NCBI GenBank assembly: GCA_902613655.1
Contig: CACMHR010000001.1
Location: 1-64,000, forward strand
Length of the DNA stretch: 64,000 nucleotides
Direction: 5' to 3'
Source: Anoxypelagibacter sp902613655
GTDB taxonomy: Bacteria; Pseudomonadota; Alphaproteobacteria; Pelagibacterales; Pelagibacteraceae
Shown: piece after piece, positions 1 through 9,364 of the stretch
How positions within the stretch are numbered: position 1 is the stretch's first letter
Layout of the letters: the number at the start of each line of letters is the position of its first letter
Program-made: the position numbers and the translations under genes
Notes under the pieces: model-generated
Told to the model about the DNA's origin: nothing
Database searches by the model: none
What the model saw: the letters and a program-made list of their open reading frames with translations, nothing else

Positions 1-5
1 CAAAA

Positions 6-1382
6 TTATTTTTCACTTAATTTTATATCTTTTCTAATTATGTAAAGAAAAATTAATGACGGTATAACCATTACAGCAGTGATTACAAAGAAAATACCCC
101 AATCACCATTCAGCCAATCTACCATTGCACCCGAAGATGCTGCTAATGTTGTTCGTCCAGCAGTCCCAATAGATGCTAGGAGTGCATATTGTGTCGCTGT
201 ATATGTTCTATCAACCAGCATAGAAATGAAAGCAACAAAAGCCACAGTTGCAAAAGCTGCAGCCATATCATCAAAGATAACAGCCACAGCAAATAACCAT
301 TCTGATTTTCCAGACCATGCAAGCAAAGAAAAAAGAAGATTAGTGCTTGCCATAAGTATACCAGAAACAAACATGGCTTTAATCACACCTGATCGGATAG
401 CAAATAATCCACCCAACAGAGTGAACACAACAGTAGTAACCCATCCTAACCCTTTAGAATATATTGCTATATCCGATTTTGTGAAACCTATTTCTTTATA
501 AAATATTATAGACATACGACCGAGAAAAGCTTCCCCGATCTTGAACAAGAATACGAAACTTAAAATTCCCAATGCAATTTTCAATCCATTTTTATTAAAG
601 AAACTTATAATTGGTCCTCCTATTGTTCCGCTTATCCAAGCTGTTATTTTTGTTAAAAAATTGGATGCACCAAGTTTTTTTTGTATAGCAAGGTCAGTTT
701 TTTTTTGTGAGTTATGTCTATCTCTATTTTGCGGCTCGTTAACAAATAGCAAACCAATATTACAAGCTATGACTACGACACCTAGTATTAAAAAAGTTAT
801 TTGCCAGTAATTTTGAAAACCTAATTTCTCGAAATAATCTGCAACATTTAGAGCTATTACTCCTCCGAGTTTGTACCCTGTCCACCAACCAACCACAGCT
901 ATCGCTGCCCCAGCTTGCATTGACTTTCCCTCATTTTTGCCAATTTGTTCAATTCTTAATGCATCTACCGTGATGTCCTGTGTTGCAGAAGCGATGGCAA
1001 TAATTAAACCAACTGTGATTACTAATGCAAGGTTGGCAGTTGGATCTATAAAATTCCAAAAAACCAAACTTAATAGAATTATTAGTTGCATTAATATAAT
1101 CCAACTACGGCGATGCCCAACTTTATTTGTTAACCACGGTATACGTATTCTATCAATTAAAGGTGCCCATAAATAATTAAAAGCATAGACAGCAAATATT
1201 AAACCAGCCCATCCAATAGTACTTCTACTTAAACCTTCCTCTTTTAACCAAAGGCTTAAACTACTTCCAATTATTACCCACGGAAAACCACTTATTGCAC
1301 CTAGCAGAAGAATACGAAGCATTCTTATATCAAGGTAAACTTTAAAGGAATCTTTGAAAGATTGTTTTTGATAAATTTCCAT
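6..1382 (-). CDS. ampG: AmpG-like MFS permease
   Basis: A 458-residue polytopic inner-membrane protein with about 12-14 hydrophobic segments. The N-terminal part has the layout of AmpG/PAT-type major facilitator permeases: a GAISGFPWVIIGSSLSLWL-like first segment, then a basic loop with RIRIPWL and GHRRSW at about residues 78-93 between TM2 and TM3. AmpG imports anhydro-muropeptides released by wall turnover for recycling; that role is inferred from family resemblance. It is transcribed leftward and trkH lies 21 bp upstream on the same strand, so the two may be co-transcribed. The stop codon lies 6 bp inside the window. Another PAT-family substrate cannot be excluded. Confidence 0.8.
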   Translation of the reverse strand: MEIYQKQSFKDSFKVYLDIRMLRILLLGAISGFPWVIIGSSLSLWLKEEGLSRSTIGWAGLIFAVYAFNYLWAPLIDRIRIPWLTNKVGHRRSWIILMQLIILLSLVFWNFIDPTANLALVITVGLIIAIASATQDITVDALRIEQIGKNEGKSMQAGAAIAVVGWWTGYKLGGVIALNVADYFEKLGFQNYWQITFLILGVVVIACNIGLLFVNEPQNRDRHNSQKKTDLAIQKKLGASNFLTKITAWISGTIGGPIISFFNKNGLKIALGILSFVFLFKIGEAFLGRMSIIFYKEIGFTKSDIAIYSKGLGWVTTVVFTLLGGLFAIRSGVIKAMFVSGILMASTNLLFSLLAWSGKSEWLFAVAVIFDDMAAAFATVAFVAFISMLVDRTYTATQYALLASIGTAGRTTLAASSGAMVDWLNGDWGIFFVITAVMVIPSLIFLYIIRKDIKLSEK

Positions 1383-1403
1383 CAGTTATAACTATAGATT
1401 AAT

Positions 1404-2876
1404 TTACGACCTCCAGAAAGATGGTAAAAACAGTACCAGAACAGCGAAAATTTCCAATCTTCCAAGCAACATTGAAAAAGATAATATCCATTTTGATATA
1501 TCAGAGACTTGACTAAAGTTACCATTAGGACCAATCATATCTCCCAAGCCTGGCCCAACATTTGATATTGATGTAGCAGCACCAGAAATAGCAGACAAAA
1601 AATCAAGACCAGAAATTGATAAAAGTATTGCTATTATCAAAAATAATAATAAGTAAGAAAAAATAAAAATTATGACCGAATTAATAAAATTATCTTCTAC
1701 TTTTTGGTTATTATAATTTAGTACAAAAACACTGTTCGGATATATTAATTTTTTTACATGGTTCCCAACAAACCTAAAAAGTATCTGCAATCTGAAAATT
1801 TTTATACCGCAAGTCGTTGACCCTGCACAGCCTCCAATAAACATTAAAAATAAAAAAAATATTAAAGGGAATTCACCCCATAAACCAAAATCATCGGTTA
1901 CATAACCTGTTCCGGATAGTATTGACAAAACATTGAATGATGAAATTCTTAAATTATCTAAAAAAGTAAACTCATTATTTTTAAAAAATAAGTATAAAAA
2001 CATAATTGTTATTGAAATAACAATTAAATATATAAAGCCTTTAACTTGGACATCTGTGAAAAATATTTTTCTGTTACCTTTAATAAATTTTAAATAAGCA
2101 ATGAAAGGAAGACTTCCTAAAATAATAAAAATTATAGATGTAAATTCAATACCAGGACTTTTAAAGTAACCAATAGACTCATTATGAGTCGAAAATCCTC
2201 CAGTAGCAAGCGTAGTTAAAGCATGTGCTATGCTATCAAAAACAGACATTCCTTGTAACCAATATATTATTGTACAGCTAATAGTTAGCGTTGTATAAAT
2301 TAAAATAATTACTGAAGCAACTTCAATAGTCTTTGGCAAAAGTTTTTCAGCCTCAAAAGAATCTGTTTTAAAAACTTGCATGCCACCAACTTTTAAAAGA
2401 GGTAGAACAGTTGTTGCCATAACAATAATACCCACTCCACCAAGCCACTGCATTATTGCTCTCCACATCAAAATACTTTTTGGAGTTTCTTCTAAATTAG
2501 ATATCACTGTAGATCCTGTTGTAGTGATACCAGACATACTCTCAAAAAAAGCCTCACTAAAATTTAGACCTAAGTTTGAAAGAAAAAAAGGAATACTTCC
2601 AAAAAAAGCAACACTTACCCAAGCCATAGTTGAAAACAAAAAAGCTTGTTGAAGATTTAATTGATTATCTCGCTTTAAAGTAGCAAGAATTATGAGTATT
2701 CCAATAAAAATTGTAATAATTGAAGAGGAAAAAAAACTGTTACTATTCTCCTTATAAAGAATTTGTATTCCATAAGGTATCAACATAAAAATACCCAGAA
2801 TTAATAACAAAATTCCTACAACGAAAAAAACTGTTTTGTTTGTTACCATAAAATTTGGACAATATTTAAATAGCAA
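1404..2876 (-). CDS. trkH: Trk-type potassium uptake protein TrkH
   Basis: A 490-residue membrane protein with the four pore-loop repeats of the TrkH/KtrB superfamily. The filter-like glycines are in SGITTTGSTV (about 112-121), LTTLATGGFSTHN (about 220-232), ILSGTGYVTDDFG (about 318-330) and ATSISNVGPGLGDM (about 434-447). TrkH moves K+ inward and normally needs the cytoplasmic NAD/ATP-binding TrkA ring; no trkA lies in this window. The start is uncertain, since a Met nine codons in (MVTNKTVFFVVG) begins the first hydrophobic segment directly. Only 29 bp separate it from divergent lysS, so both promoters must share or overlap that gap. Confidence 0.88.
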   Translation of the reverse strand: MLFKYCPNFMVTNKTVFFVVGILLLILGIFMLIPYGIQILYKENSNSFFSSSIITIFIGILIILATLKRDNQLNLQQAFLFSTMAWVSVAFFGSIPFFLSNLGLNFSEAFFESMSGITTTGSTVISNLEETPKSILMWRAIMQWLGGVGIIVMATTVLPLLKVGGMQVFKTDSFEAEKLLPKTIEVASVIILIYTTLTISCTIIYWLQGMSVFDSIAHALTTLATGGFSTHNESIGYFKSPGIEFTSIIFIILGSLPFIAYLKFIKGNRKIFFTDVQVKGFIYLIVISITIMFLYLFFKNNEFTFLDNLRISSFNVLSILSGTGYVTDDFGLWGEFPLIFFLFLMFIGGCAGSTTCGIKIFRLQILFRFVGNHVKKLIYPNSVFVLNYNNQKVEDNFINSVIIFIFSYLLLFLIIAILLSISGLDFLSAISGAATSISNVGPGLGDMIGPNGNFSQVSDISKWILSFSMLLGRLEIFAVLVLFLPSFWRS

Positions 2877-2905
2877 TAAAATTCAACTTATTATAAACCT
2901 TAATT

Positions 2906-4471
2906 ATGCTTGAATCTGATCTAATAAACTCAACATCTTCTTGGCCATTTGTTGAAATAAGGAAACTTTTAAAAGATAGAAAAGAAATTATCAAAAAAAA
3001 AAATAAAATTACTTTTCAGACAGGCTATGGTCCAAGCGGATTACCACACATTGGAACTTTTGGTGAGGTTTCAAGAACCTCAATGATGATAAATGCGTTA
3101 AATCATATTAATAAAATTGATACCGAGTTAATAACTTTCTCCGATGATATGGATGGACTTAGAAAAGTTCCGGATAATATTCCAAACGATAAAATTTTAC
3201 ATGATAATATTGGAAAACCACTTACTGCAATACCAGATCCATTCAAAAAATATGGGAGTTTTGGTGAACATAATAATAAAATGCTAATAGAATTTTTAAA
3301 AAAATTTAATTTTAATTTTATTTTCAAAAGTTCAACGGAAAACTATAAAAAAGGTATATTTAACAATTCTCTAGAAAGGGTATTCGAAAAATTAGAGGAT
3401 ATTATGAATATTATATTACCTACACTTGGTAGCGAAAGAAGAAAAACTTACAGTCCTTTTTTGCCCATATGTCCTGAAACTGGTAAAGTTTTGGAAATTC
3501 CAGTAATCGAAATAGATAAAAAAAATAAAACATTAGTTTTTGATAATGCAGGAAAAAAAATAAAAACTAATATTTTAAATGGTAAATGCAAACTACAATG
3601 GAAAGTTGATTGGGCAATGAGGTGGTTTACATTTGATGTAGATTTTGAAATGTATGGAAAAGACTTGATCGAAAGTGCAATTTTATCAAATAAAATTTGT
3701 AAAGCCATGGGTAAGCAACCTCCAAATGGTTTTGCATACGAACTTTTTTTAGATGAGAAAGGAGAGAAAATTTCAAAATCTAAAGGTAATGGAATTACTA
3801 TTGAGCAGTGGCTTAAATATGCTTCACCAGAAAGTCTATCACTTTACATGTATCAAAATCCAAAAAGAGCTAAAAAGCTTTATCCAGATGTAGTACCAAA
3901 GGCAGTTGATGAATATTTGTCTTACATAGAAAAATTTGAAAGCCAAAAAGAAAAAGAAAAACTTTTAAATCCAGTATGGCATATTCATAGCGGTTTACCT
4001 CCAAAAGAAAAAATAATTATGCCATTTTCAATGTTATTAAATATAGTTGGATCCAGCAATGCCAAGAAAAAAGATGTTTTATGGAAGTTCATAAAAAAAT
4101 TTCATAAAGAAATAGAACCAAAAAACCATAAAATTTTAGATGAGCTTACTGATTATGCAATTAATTATTTTATAGATGAAGTCGAACCTAAAAAAAAATT
4201 TAAAAAACCTTCTGTTGAAGAAACTAAGGCCTTAAAAAACTTAATAGCATCTTTAAAAAAGGTTACCCAAGATACTCCCCCAGAAGATATACAGACAATA
4301 ATTTATACTTCAGGTAAAGAGAATGGATATAGTGATAATTTGAGGAACTGGTTTAAATTAATTTATGAAGTTATTTTTGGTGAAGAAAATGGTCCAAGAA
4401 TGGGCTTTTTCATAAGTTTTTTTGGACTAAAAGAGACAATTGATTTAATGGAAAAAAAGTTGAAAATATAA
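2906..4471 (+). CDS. lysS: Lysyl-tRNA synthetase, class I
   Basis: A 521-residue class I aminoacyl-tRNA synthetase charging tRNA-Lys. The HIGH-type signature is GPSGLPHIGTFGEV (about 42-55) and the KMSKS-type loop is EKISKSKGNG (about 287-296). The architecture matches the archaeal/alphaproteobacterial class I LysRS (LysK) rather than the class II enzyme of E. coli; many alphaproteobacteria have only this form. The start is set by the first Met after the 29-bp gap from divergent trkH. pyrD follows after 5 bp, so the two are probably co-transcribed. Confidence 0.93.
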   Translation: MLESDLINSTSSWPFVEIRKLLKDRKEIIKKKNKITFQTGYGPSGLPHIGTFGEVSRTSMMINALNHINKIDTELITFSDDMDGLRKVPDNIPNDKILHDNIGKPLTAIPDPFKKYGSFGEHNNKMLIEFLKKFNFNFIFKSSTENYKKGIFNNSLERVFEKLEDIMNIILPTLGSERRKTYSPFLPICPETGKVLEIPVIEIDKKNKTLVFDNAGKKIKTNILNGKCKLQWKVDWAMRWFTFDVDFEMYGKDLIESAILSNKICKAMGKQPPNGFAYELFLDEKGEKISKSKGNGITIEQWLKYASPESLSLYMYQNPKRAKKLYPDVVPKAVDEYLSYIEKFESQKEKEKLLNPVWHIHSGLPPKEKIIMPFSMLLNIVGSSNAKKKDVLWKFIKKFHKEIEPKNHKILDELTDYAINYFIDEVEPKKKFKKPSVEETKALKNLIASLKKVTQDTPPEDIQTIIYTSGKENGYSDNLRNWFKLIYEVIFGEENGPRMGFFISFFGLKETIDLMEKKLKI

Positions 4472-4476
4472 ATTTA

Positions 4477-5526
4477 ATGTTTTCTTTCCTAAGACCATTT
4501 ATTTTCAATTTAGACCCAGAGACTGCACATGATTTAGCAATTAAATCATTAAAATACAATGTGCTTCCAAAAAGCTTATTTACTGTTGAAGATGAAGAAA
4601 TTTTAAATACAAAATTGTTTGGAAAAATTATAGATAATCCAATTGGTCTAGCAGCAGGTTTTGATAAAAGTGCTGAGGTTTACAATGAAATTTTTAAAAT
4701 CGGTTTTGGTTTTGTTGAGGTAGGAACAGTCACCCCAAAGAAACAATATGGAAATCAAAAACCGAGAGTTTTTCGTTTAGAAAAAGATCAAGCACTTATT
4801 AATAGACTTGGCTTTAATAATGATGGTTCAGATGCTATAAAAAAAAGAATTGAACATAATGCACCCGATGGTCTCTTAGGTATTAACATTGGTCCAAATA
4901 AAGATACAGACAATATGTACAATGATTTTTTATCATGTGCCAAAACTTTTTTCCCTATTGGAGATTATATTACAATAAATATCTCTTCTCCAAATACGGA
5001 AGGGTTAAGAAATTTTCATGAAAAAGAAAATCTTGAAAAGCTATTAATTAAAATAAATGAAATTAGAAAAGAAAGTAATTTCAAAAAATCCTTTTTATTA
5101 AAAATTTCACCTGATCTTGATGAGTCCTCTATAAATAATATTGTTGATTTATCACTAAAAAATAATATTAACGGAATAATATTAACAAACACTTCTGATA
5201 AAAATAGGGATAAATTAATAGATAATCAAAAAAATGAGAAAGGTGGTCTATCAGGTCAACCTATAAAAGATTTATCTACAAAAATAATTAAAAAATTTTA
5301 TAAAAAACTAAATGGAAAAATACCAATAATTGGAGTTGGAGGAGTTGACTCAGGAAATGCTGCTTTTGAAAAAATAGCCGCAGGAGCTTCTGCGATACAA
5401 TTATATACTGGAATGATTTACAAAGGTCCTATGATAGTAAAAGAGATAAAAAAGGGATTAATAATTAAGTTAAACGAAAAAGGCTTCAAAAATATTAGTG
5501 AAGCTGTAGGATCAAACTCTAATTAG
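4477..5526 (+). CDS. pyrD: Dihydroorotate dehydrogenase (quinone), class 2
   Basis: A 349-residue FMN enzyme oxidising dihydroorotate to orotate in pyrimidine synthesis with quinone as acceptor. Motifs are NPIGLAAGFDKSAEVYNE (about 54-71), NISSPNTEGLRNF (about 167-179) holding the catalytic-loop serine of class 2 enzymes, and IPIIGVGGVDSG near the C-terminal phosphate-binding site. The N-terminal helix (LRPFIFNLDPETAHDLAIK) is the membrane-associating element of class 2. Its last 8 bp overlap the 3' end of the convergent TauE-like gene. Confidence 0.94.
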   Translation: MFSFLRPFIFNLDPETAHDLAIKSLKYNVLPKSLFTVEDEEILNTKLFGKIIDNPIGLAAGFDKSAEVYNEIFKIGFGFVEVGTVTPKKQYGNQKPRVFRLEKDQALINRLGFNNDGSDAIKKRIEHNAPDGLLGINIGPNKDTDNMYNDFLSCAKTFFPIGDYITINISSPNTEGLRNFHEKENLEKLLIKINEIRKESNFKKSFLLKISPDLDESSINNIVDLSLKNNINGIILTNTSDKNRDKLIDNQKNEKGGLSGQPIKDLSTKIIKKFYKKLNGKIPIIGVGGVDSGNAAFEKIAAGASAIQLYTGMIYKGPMIVKEIKKGLIIKLNEKGFKNISEAVGSNSN

Positions 5527-6625
5527 ATTTCTTAAAAAAATTATATTTTTTTTTATCAATATCGAATTTTATATAATGAATAAGTTCTCTTGCATAAGAA
5601 AAAACTACCCCTACAAAAATTACAATTAATATAGATAAAAATCCGTATGATACAGGGTAATTCTGTGAAAGACCTAAAACTATTTCTCCAAGTCTATTAT
5701 CTATTTTTCCAGCACTTTCAGTCGCAAACAAACTCTCACCTTTTTCCAAAACAAATTGCTCAATACCCATGATTACACCAACTCCAAGCAAAAGTATTGC
5801 TAATAGAGTTTTATATTCTGAGGCGTTTAATTTTTCAGAAGCTTTAAGCCCTAGATGTAAACCTAAAATTGAACCAGTCAGAAGAATACTGACAAGAATG
5901 AAATCTATGGTCTGAAATTGTAGGGCATGAGCTATAACTACAAAAGCAGTAATAAAAATTGTTACAAACAAAGATGTTCCAGGAACTAATTTTGTAGGCA
6001 TACCAATAATATAAATCATTGCAGGTACCATTAAGAAAGCTCCTCCAACGCCCATTATTGAAGCAAATATTCCAACAATAAACCCTAGCATAAAAGGAAC
6101 TATTGCGCTTTCATAAAGCTTTGACTTATGAAATCTTACTCTTAATGGAAGTCCATGTATCCAATAGTGCTCATGAATCTTTTTTTTGACAACAACTTTT
6201 TTCTTTAGCTCACTCAATTCTTTATAACCTTTTGCAAACATTAAAGTTCCAATCATTACCAACATATAAATGTAAGCTAAAGATATAATTACATTTACTA
6301 TTCCCTTTTGTTTTAAGTAACTAAAAATAGTCATTCCAACTATTGTTCCAAAAACTCCACCAAATACAATTATCAATCCCATTTTGTAATCAAGAGTCCT
6401 TCTAAACCAATGAGTCAAAGCGCCCGAAACTGATGTACCTAAAATATTATTAGCTTCATTAGCTACAGCAAATGCAGGTGGTATACCCAAAAATATTAGT
6501 ACTGGGGTCATCAAAAAACCTCCTCCAATACCAAACAAGCCGGAAATAAACCCTATAATTAAACTTAAAATCAAAATTATTGAAATGCTAACTTGAACTT
6601 GTGCTACTGGAAGGAAAAATTCCAT
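5519..6625 (-). CDS. TauE/SafE family (TSUP) permease
   Basis: A 368-residue membrane protein of the TauE/SafE family, whose members export sulfite, sulfoacetate or related small organic anions. Two halves each begin with the typical glycine-rich motif: GFISGLFGIGGGFLMTPVLI (about 24-43) and GIFASIMGVGGAFLMVPAMI (about 185-204). A basic cytoplasmic linker (KKKVVVKKKIHEHYW) joins the halves and a lysine-rich tail ends the protein. The substrate cannot be read from sequence; the neighbours pyrD and rpmB give no hint. Confidence 0.82.
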   Translation of the reverse strand: MEFFLPVAQVQVSISIILILSLIIGFISGLFGIGGGFLMTPVLIFLGIPPAFAVANEANNILGTSVSGALTHWFRRTLDYKMGLIIVFGGVFGTIVGMTIFSYLKQKGIVNVIISLAYIYMLVMIGTLMFAKGYKELSELKKKVVVKKKIHEHYWIHGLPLRVRFHKSKLYESAIVPFMLGFIVGIFASIMGVGGAFLMVPAMIYIIGMPTKLVPGTSLFVTIFITAFVVIAHALQFQTIDFILVSILLTGSILGLHLGLKASEKLNASEYKTLLAILLLGVGVIMGIEQFVLEKGESLFATESAGKIDNRLGEIVLGLSQNYPVSYGFLSILIVIFVGVVFSYARELIHYIKFDIDKKKYNFFKKSN

Positions 6626-6717
6626 TCAACTTACTATTATTTGACCTTACTATTGTCAATAGTCATATATTAGCTTGATTATATATCTTACAACAATTAT
6701 ATACCTATTTAATATTT

Positions 6718-6999
6718 ATGACTAGAAAATGCGAACTTACAGGCAAGAGGCCTATCAAAGGTAATAATGTTAGCCACGCAAATAATAAAACTAAAAGAAG
6801 ATTTTTGCCCAGTATTAAAAAAGTTAGTTTTAAAAGCGAAGCTTTAAAAAAAAACATAAAGTTTAATGTTTCTAATTCTGCATTGAGAACAGTTGATTTT
6901 AAAGGCGGAATCGACAAATTTCTTAGTTCGGCTAAGTCTTTTAAACTGTCTAAAAAAGCCAAGAAATTTAAGTCAGAAATAATTTCAAAGAATGCTTAA
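6718..6999 (+). CDS. rpmB: 50S ribosomal protein L28
   Basis: A 93-residue, strongly basic L28 homologue. The N-terminus TRKCELTGKRPIKGNNVSHANN is the diagnostic L28 block, followed by KTKRRFLPSI. Length fits alphaproteobacterial L28 (about 95-100 aa). The 92-bp gap from divergent TauE holds AT-rich promoter-like sequence. The 3' end overlaps the next gene by 8 bp, suggesting translational coupling. Confidence 0.95.
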   Translation: MTRKCELTGKRPIKGNNVSHANNKTKRRFLPSIKKVSFKSEALKKNIKFNVSNSALRTVDFKGGIDKFLSSAKSFKLSKKAKKFKSEIISKNA

Positions 7000-7591
7000 T
7001 TTAATCTCGTCAAATAATAAGCCATTAATTTTTTTGGCTTTTTTCATGGCACTTTTTGTAACTGCTTCAAACTTTTTAGTACAATATCCAATCAATTTCT
7101 TTGGTATGGAAGAATTTTTAACATATGGTGCTTTTACATACCCAGTAACATTTCTTGTCACAGATCTTTCTAATAGAAGATATGGGAAATTTGTTGCTCG
7201 TAAAATTGTTTACATGGGATTTTTTTTAGGAGTATTATTAACTTTATTCTTTTCAACAAATTTTTCCGATCTTATTTCTATGAGAATTGCAATTGGATCT
7301 GGTACAGCTTTTTTATTTGCACAATTATTGGATGTTCAAATTTTTGATAAGCTAAGAAGTAAGATTTGGTTTGCTGCCCCATTTACATCATCATTAATTG
7401 GGTCTCTAGTTGATACATTTTTATTTTTTTCTATAGCATTCTATGGGACAGGTATTAATTGGATTACATTGGGAATAGGCGACTTTACAGTAAAAGTTCT
7501 TATGGCTTTGACAATGCTGATACCTTTCAGAATTTTAATGGCAAGCTTAAATGACTTTTCAAAAGATTCTATCAAACCCTCATCTATTTAA
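6992..7591 (+). CDS. VUT family / YhhQ-type queuosine precursor transporter
   Basis: A 199-residue integral membrane protein with about six hydrophobic segments. The segment FGMEEFLTYGAFTYPVTFLVTDLSNRRYG resembles the conserved YPxTFLxTDLxNxxYG block of the VUT/YhhQ family (residues about 29-57). E. coli YhhQ imports the queuosine precursors preQ0/preQ1, so a tRNA-modification supply role is likely. It starts 8 bp inside rpmB and ends 6 bp before the convergent cobT-like gene. The DUF165 family name covers proteins of the same kind. Confidence 0.8.
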   Translation: MLNLISSNNKPLIFLAFFMALFVTASNFLVQYPINFFGMEEFLTYGAFTYPVTFLVTDLSNRRYGKFVARKIVYMGFFLGVLLTLFFSTNFSDLISMRIAIGSGTAFLFAQLLDVQIFDKLRSKIWFAAPFTSSLIGSLVDTFLFFSIAFYGTGINWITLGIGDFTVKVLMALTMLIPFRILMASLNDFSKDSIKPSSI

Positions 7592-7596
7592 AGATT

Positions 7597-9363
7597 TTAA
7601 TGAATAGTATTATCGGAAAAAAGATCAGTTAATTGATTTATCATAACGTCACCTAGATCTTGAACATCTGTAATTTTAACAGCCTTTTTATAATATCTAG
7701 TAACATCATGACCAATTCCAATAGCCAAAAGCTCTATATCAGAAAATTTTTCAATAGCTTCTACTGTATTTTTTAAATCACTTTCTAAATAATCAGTCAT
7801 ATTAGTTGAAAGTGTAGAGTCATCTACAGGGGCACCATCAGATATAACCATCAAAATTTTTCTCTCTTCTTTTCTTTTATTCATTTTACTAAAGGCCCAT
7901 CTTAATGCTTCGCCGTCAATATTCTCTTTAAGCAATCCCTCTTTTAACATTAAGCCCATATTTTTTTTCGATTGTCTCCAAGGAATGTCTGCAGATTTAT
8001 AAATTATATGTCTTAGATCATTTAATCTTCCAGGAAATTTTGGTTTATTATTACTTGACCATAGCTCTCTACTAGAACCACCTTTCCAATGCTTTGTTGT
8101 AAAACCCAATACCTCAACTTTAACTGAACAACGTTCCAAAGTTTTTGAAAGTATATCTGCACATACAGATGCAACAGAAATAGGTTTACCTCTCATTGAA
8201 CCTGAATTATCAATTAAAATTGTGACCAAAGTATCTTTAAAATCAGTTTCCTTTTCCTTTTTAAAAGACAAAGAATTAAATGGATCAATTATAATTCTTG
8301 TTAATTTCGATGTATCTAATACTCCCTCCTCTAAATCAAACTCCCATGACCGATTCTGTTTGGCTAACAATTTCCGTTGTAATTTATTTGCTAATCTTGA
8401 AATAAATGTTTTTAATTGAATAAGTTGTTGATCTAACGAAGATCGCAGTCTTTGTAATTCTTCTTCTGTTTCTAAATCCTCAGCTTTTATAATTTCGTCA
8501 AATTCATGAGTATAAACTTTATATTTTTTAGAAGAACCGGAAAATATTTTTCTAATTTTCTTATTTTCTCCATTATCATATCCCTCAACCTCATCTACTT
8601 TTTCATCAGACACATCTTTTTCTGAAAGATCATCTACTGTTGCGATATCCGCATCTATAGTTTGGTCTTCACTTTTTTGATCTTTTAATTTACTCTCGTT
8701 TTTCTCATTACTCTCATTATTCGCAGTCTCCTTATTATTTTCTTTTTCCTCAGTATCTTCAAAAATTTCTTTATCCTCAATATCCATGTCAGCTAAAACA
8801 CTTGAGATAATTTGATTAAATTTTTCTTGATTAGCTATATTTTTTTTTAATTCATCTAAACTCTTGTTGAATTTTTGGTCAAATTTTTTCTTTAATTTTT
8901 TTGTCTTATTATCCAACTTTTTTAATTCTTTATTATTAAAAATAGAATATCTTAAATATTTATCAAAAAAGTCTTCAATTAAATTTTTAGTACTTTTATT
9001 TTCATTGTTATGGGACAGATTTTTCTTAATTCCTTTAAATTTATCTGATCCAATTTTTTCATACCTTATTTTTTCAGCTATTTCGTATAATTTTAATGCT
9101 TTGTTACCCTTTGGTTTAAAATTATTAAAAGTCTCAATATTACTGTATTTTAACCTTAGAGCTTCAGAGTCGGCTGTGGCTCTTAAAAAAAAGTAATCTT
9201 TTATACTTTCTAATTTTTTAATTTCAGGCAAGTTAGCACTGTTATTGCTACTTTTTGCTTGATCTCCAAATATCACTTTGCAATCCTCAATTTCTGAAAT
9301 TGATCTTACAGTCGATGTAATGGCTTCTTTAAAATTCTCTAAGTGAATATTTTTTTTTTCCAT
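7597..9363 (-). CDS. cobT: CobT-like VWA-domain protein (cobaltochelatase subunit family)
   Basis: A 588-residue protein paired with the AAA+ protein upstream. The N-terminal part resembles CobT; the middle (about 190-270) is very acidic and low-complexity (many Glu, Asp, Asn, Lys); the C-terminal 230 residues are a von Willebrand A domain with a MIDAS motif ILIDNSGSMRG (DxSxS). In B12 makers CobS and CobT drive CobN to insert cobalt. No cobN is in this window and SAR11 is generally regarded as unable to make B12 de novo, so the client may be different. I set the start at the Met of MEKKNIHLEN, 1 bp after the cobS stop; an in-frame Met 16 codons earlier lies inside cobS and is less likely. 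Confidence 0.82.
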   Translation of the reverse strand: MEKKNIHLENFKEAITSTVRSISEIEDCKVIFGDQAKSSNNSANLPEIKKLESIKDYFFLRATADSEALRLKYSNIETFNNFKPKGNKALKLYEIAEKIRYEKIGSDKFKGIKKNLSHNNENKSTKNLIEDFFDKYLRYSIFNNKELKKLDNKTKKLKKKFDQKFNKSLDELKKNIANQEKFNQIISSVLADMDIEDKEIFEDTEEKENNKETANNESNEKNESKLKDQKSEDQTIDADIATVDDLSEKDVSDEKVDEVEGYDNGENKKIRKIFSGSSKKYKVYTHEFDEIIKAEDLETEEELQRLRSSLDQQLIQLKTFISRLANKLQRKLLAKQNRSWEFDLEEGVLDTSKLTRIIIDPFNSLSFKKEKETDFKDTLVTILIDNSGSMRGKPISVASVCADILSKTLERCSVKVEVLGFTTKHWKGGSSRELWSSNNKPKFPGRLNDLRHIIYKSADIPWRQSKKNMGLMLKEGLLKENIDGEALRWAFSKMNKRKEERKILMVISDGAPVDDSTLSTNMTDYLESDLKNTVEAIEKFSDIELLAIGIGHDVTRYYKKAVKITDVQDLGDVMINQLTDLFSDNTIH

Positions 9364-9364
9364 T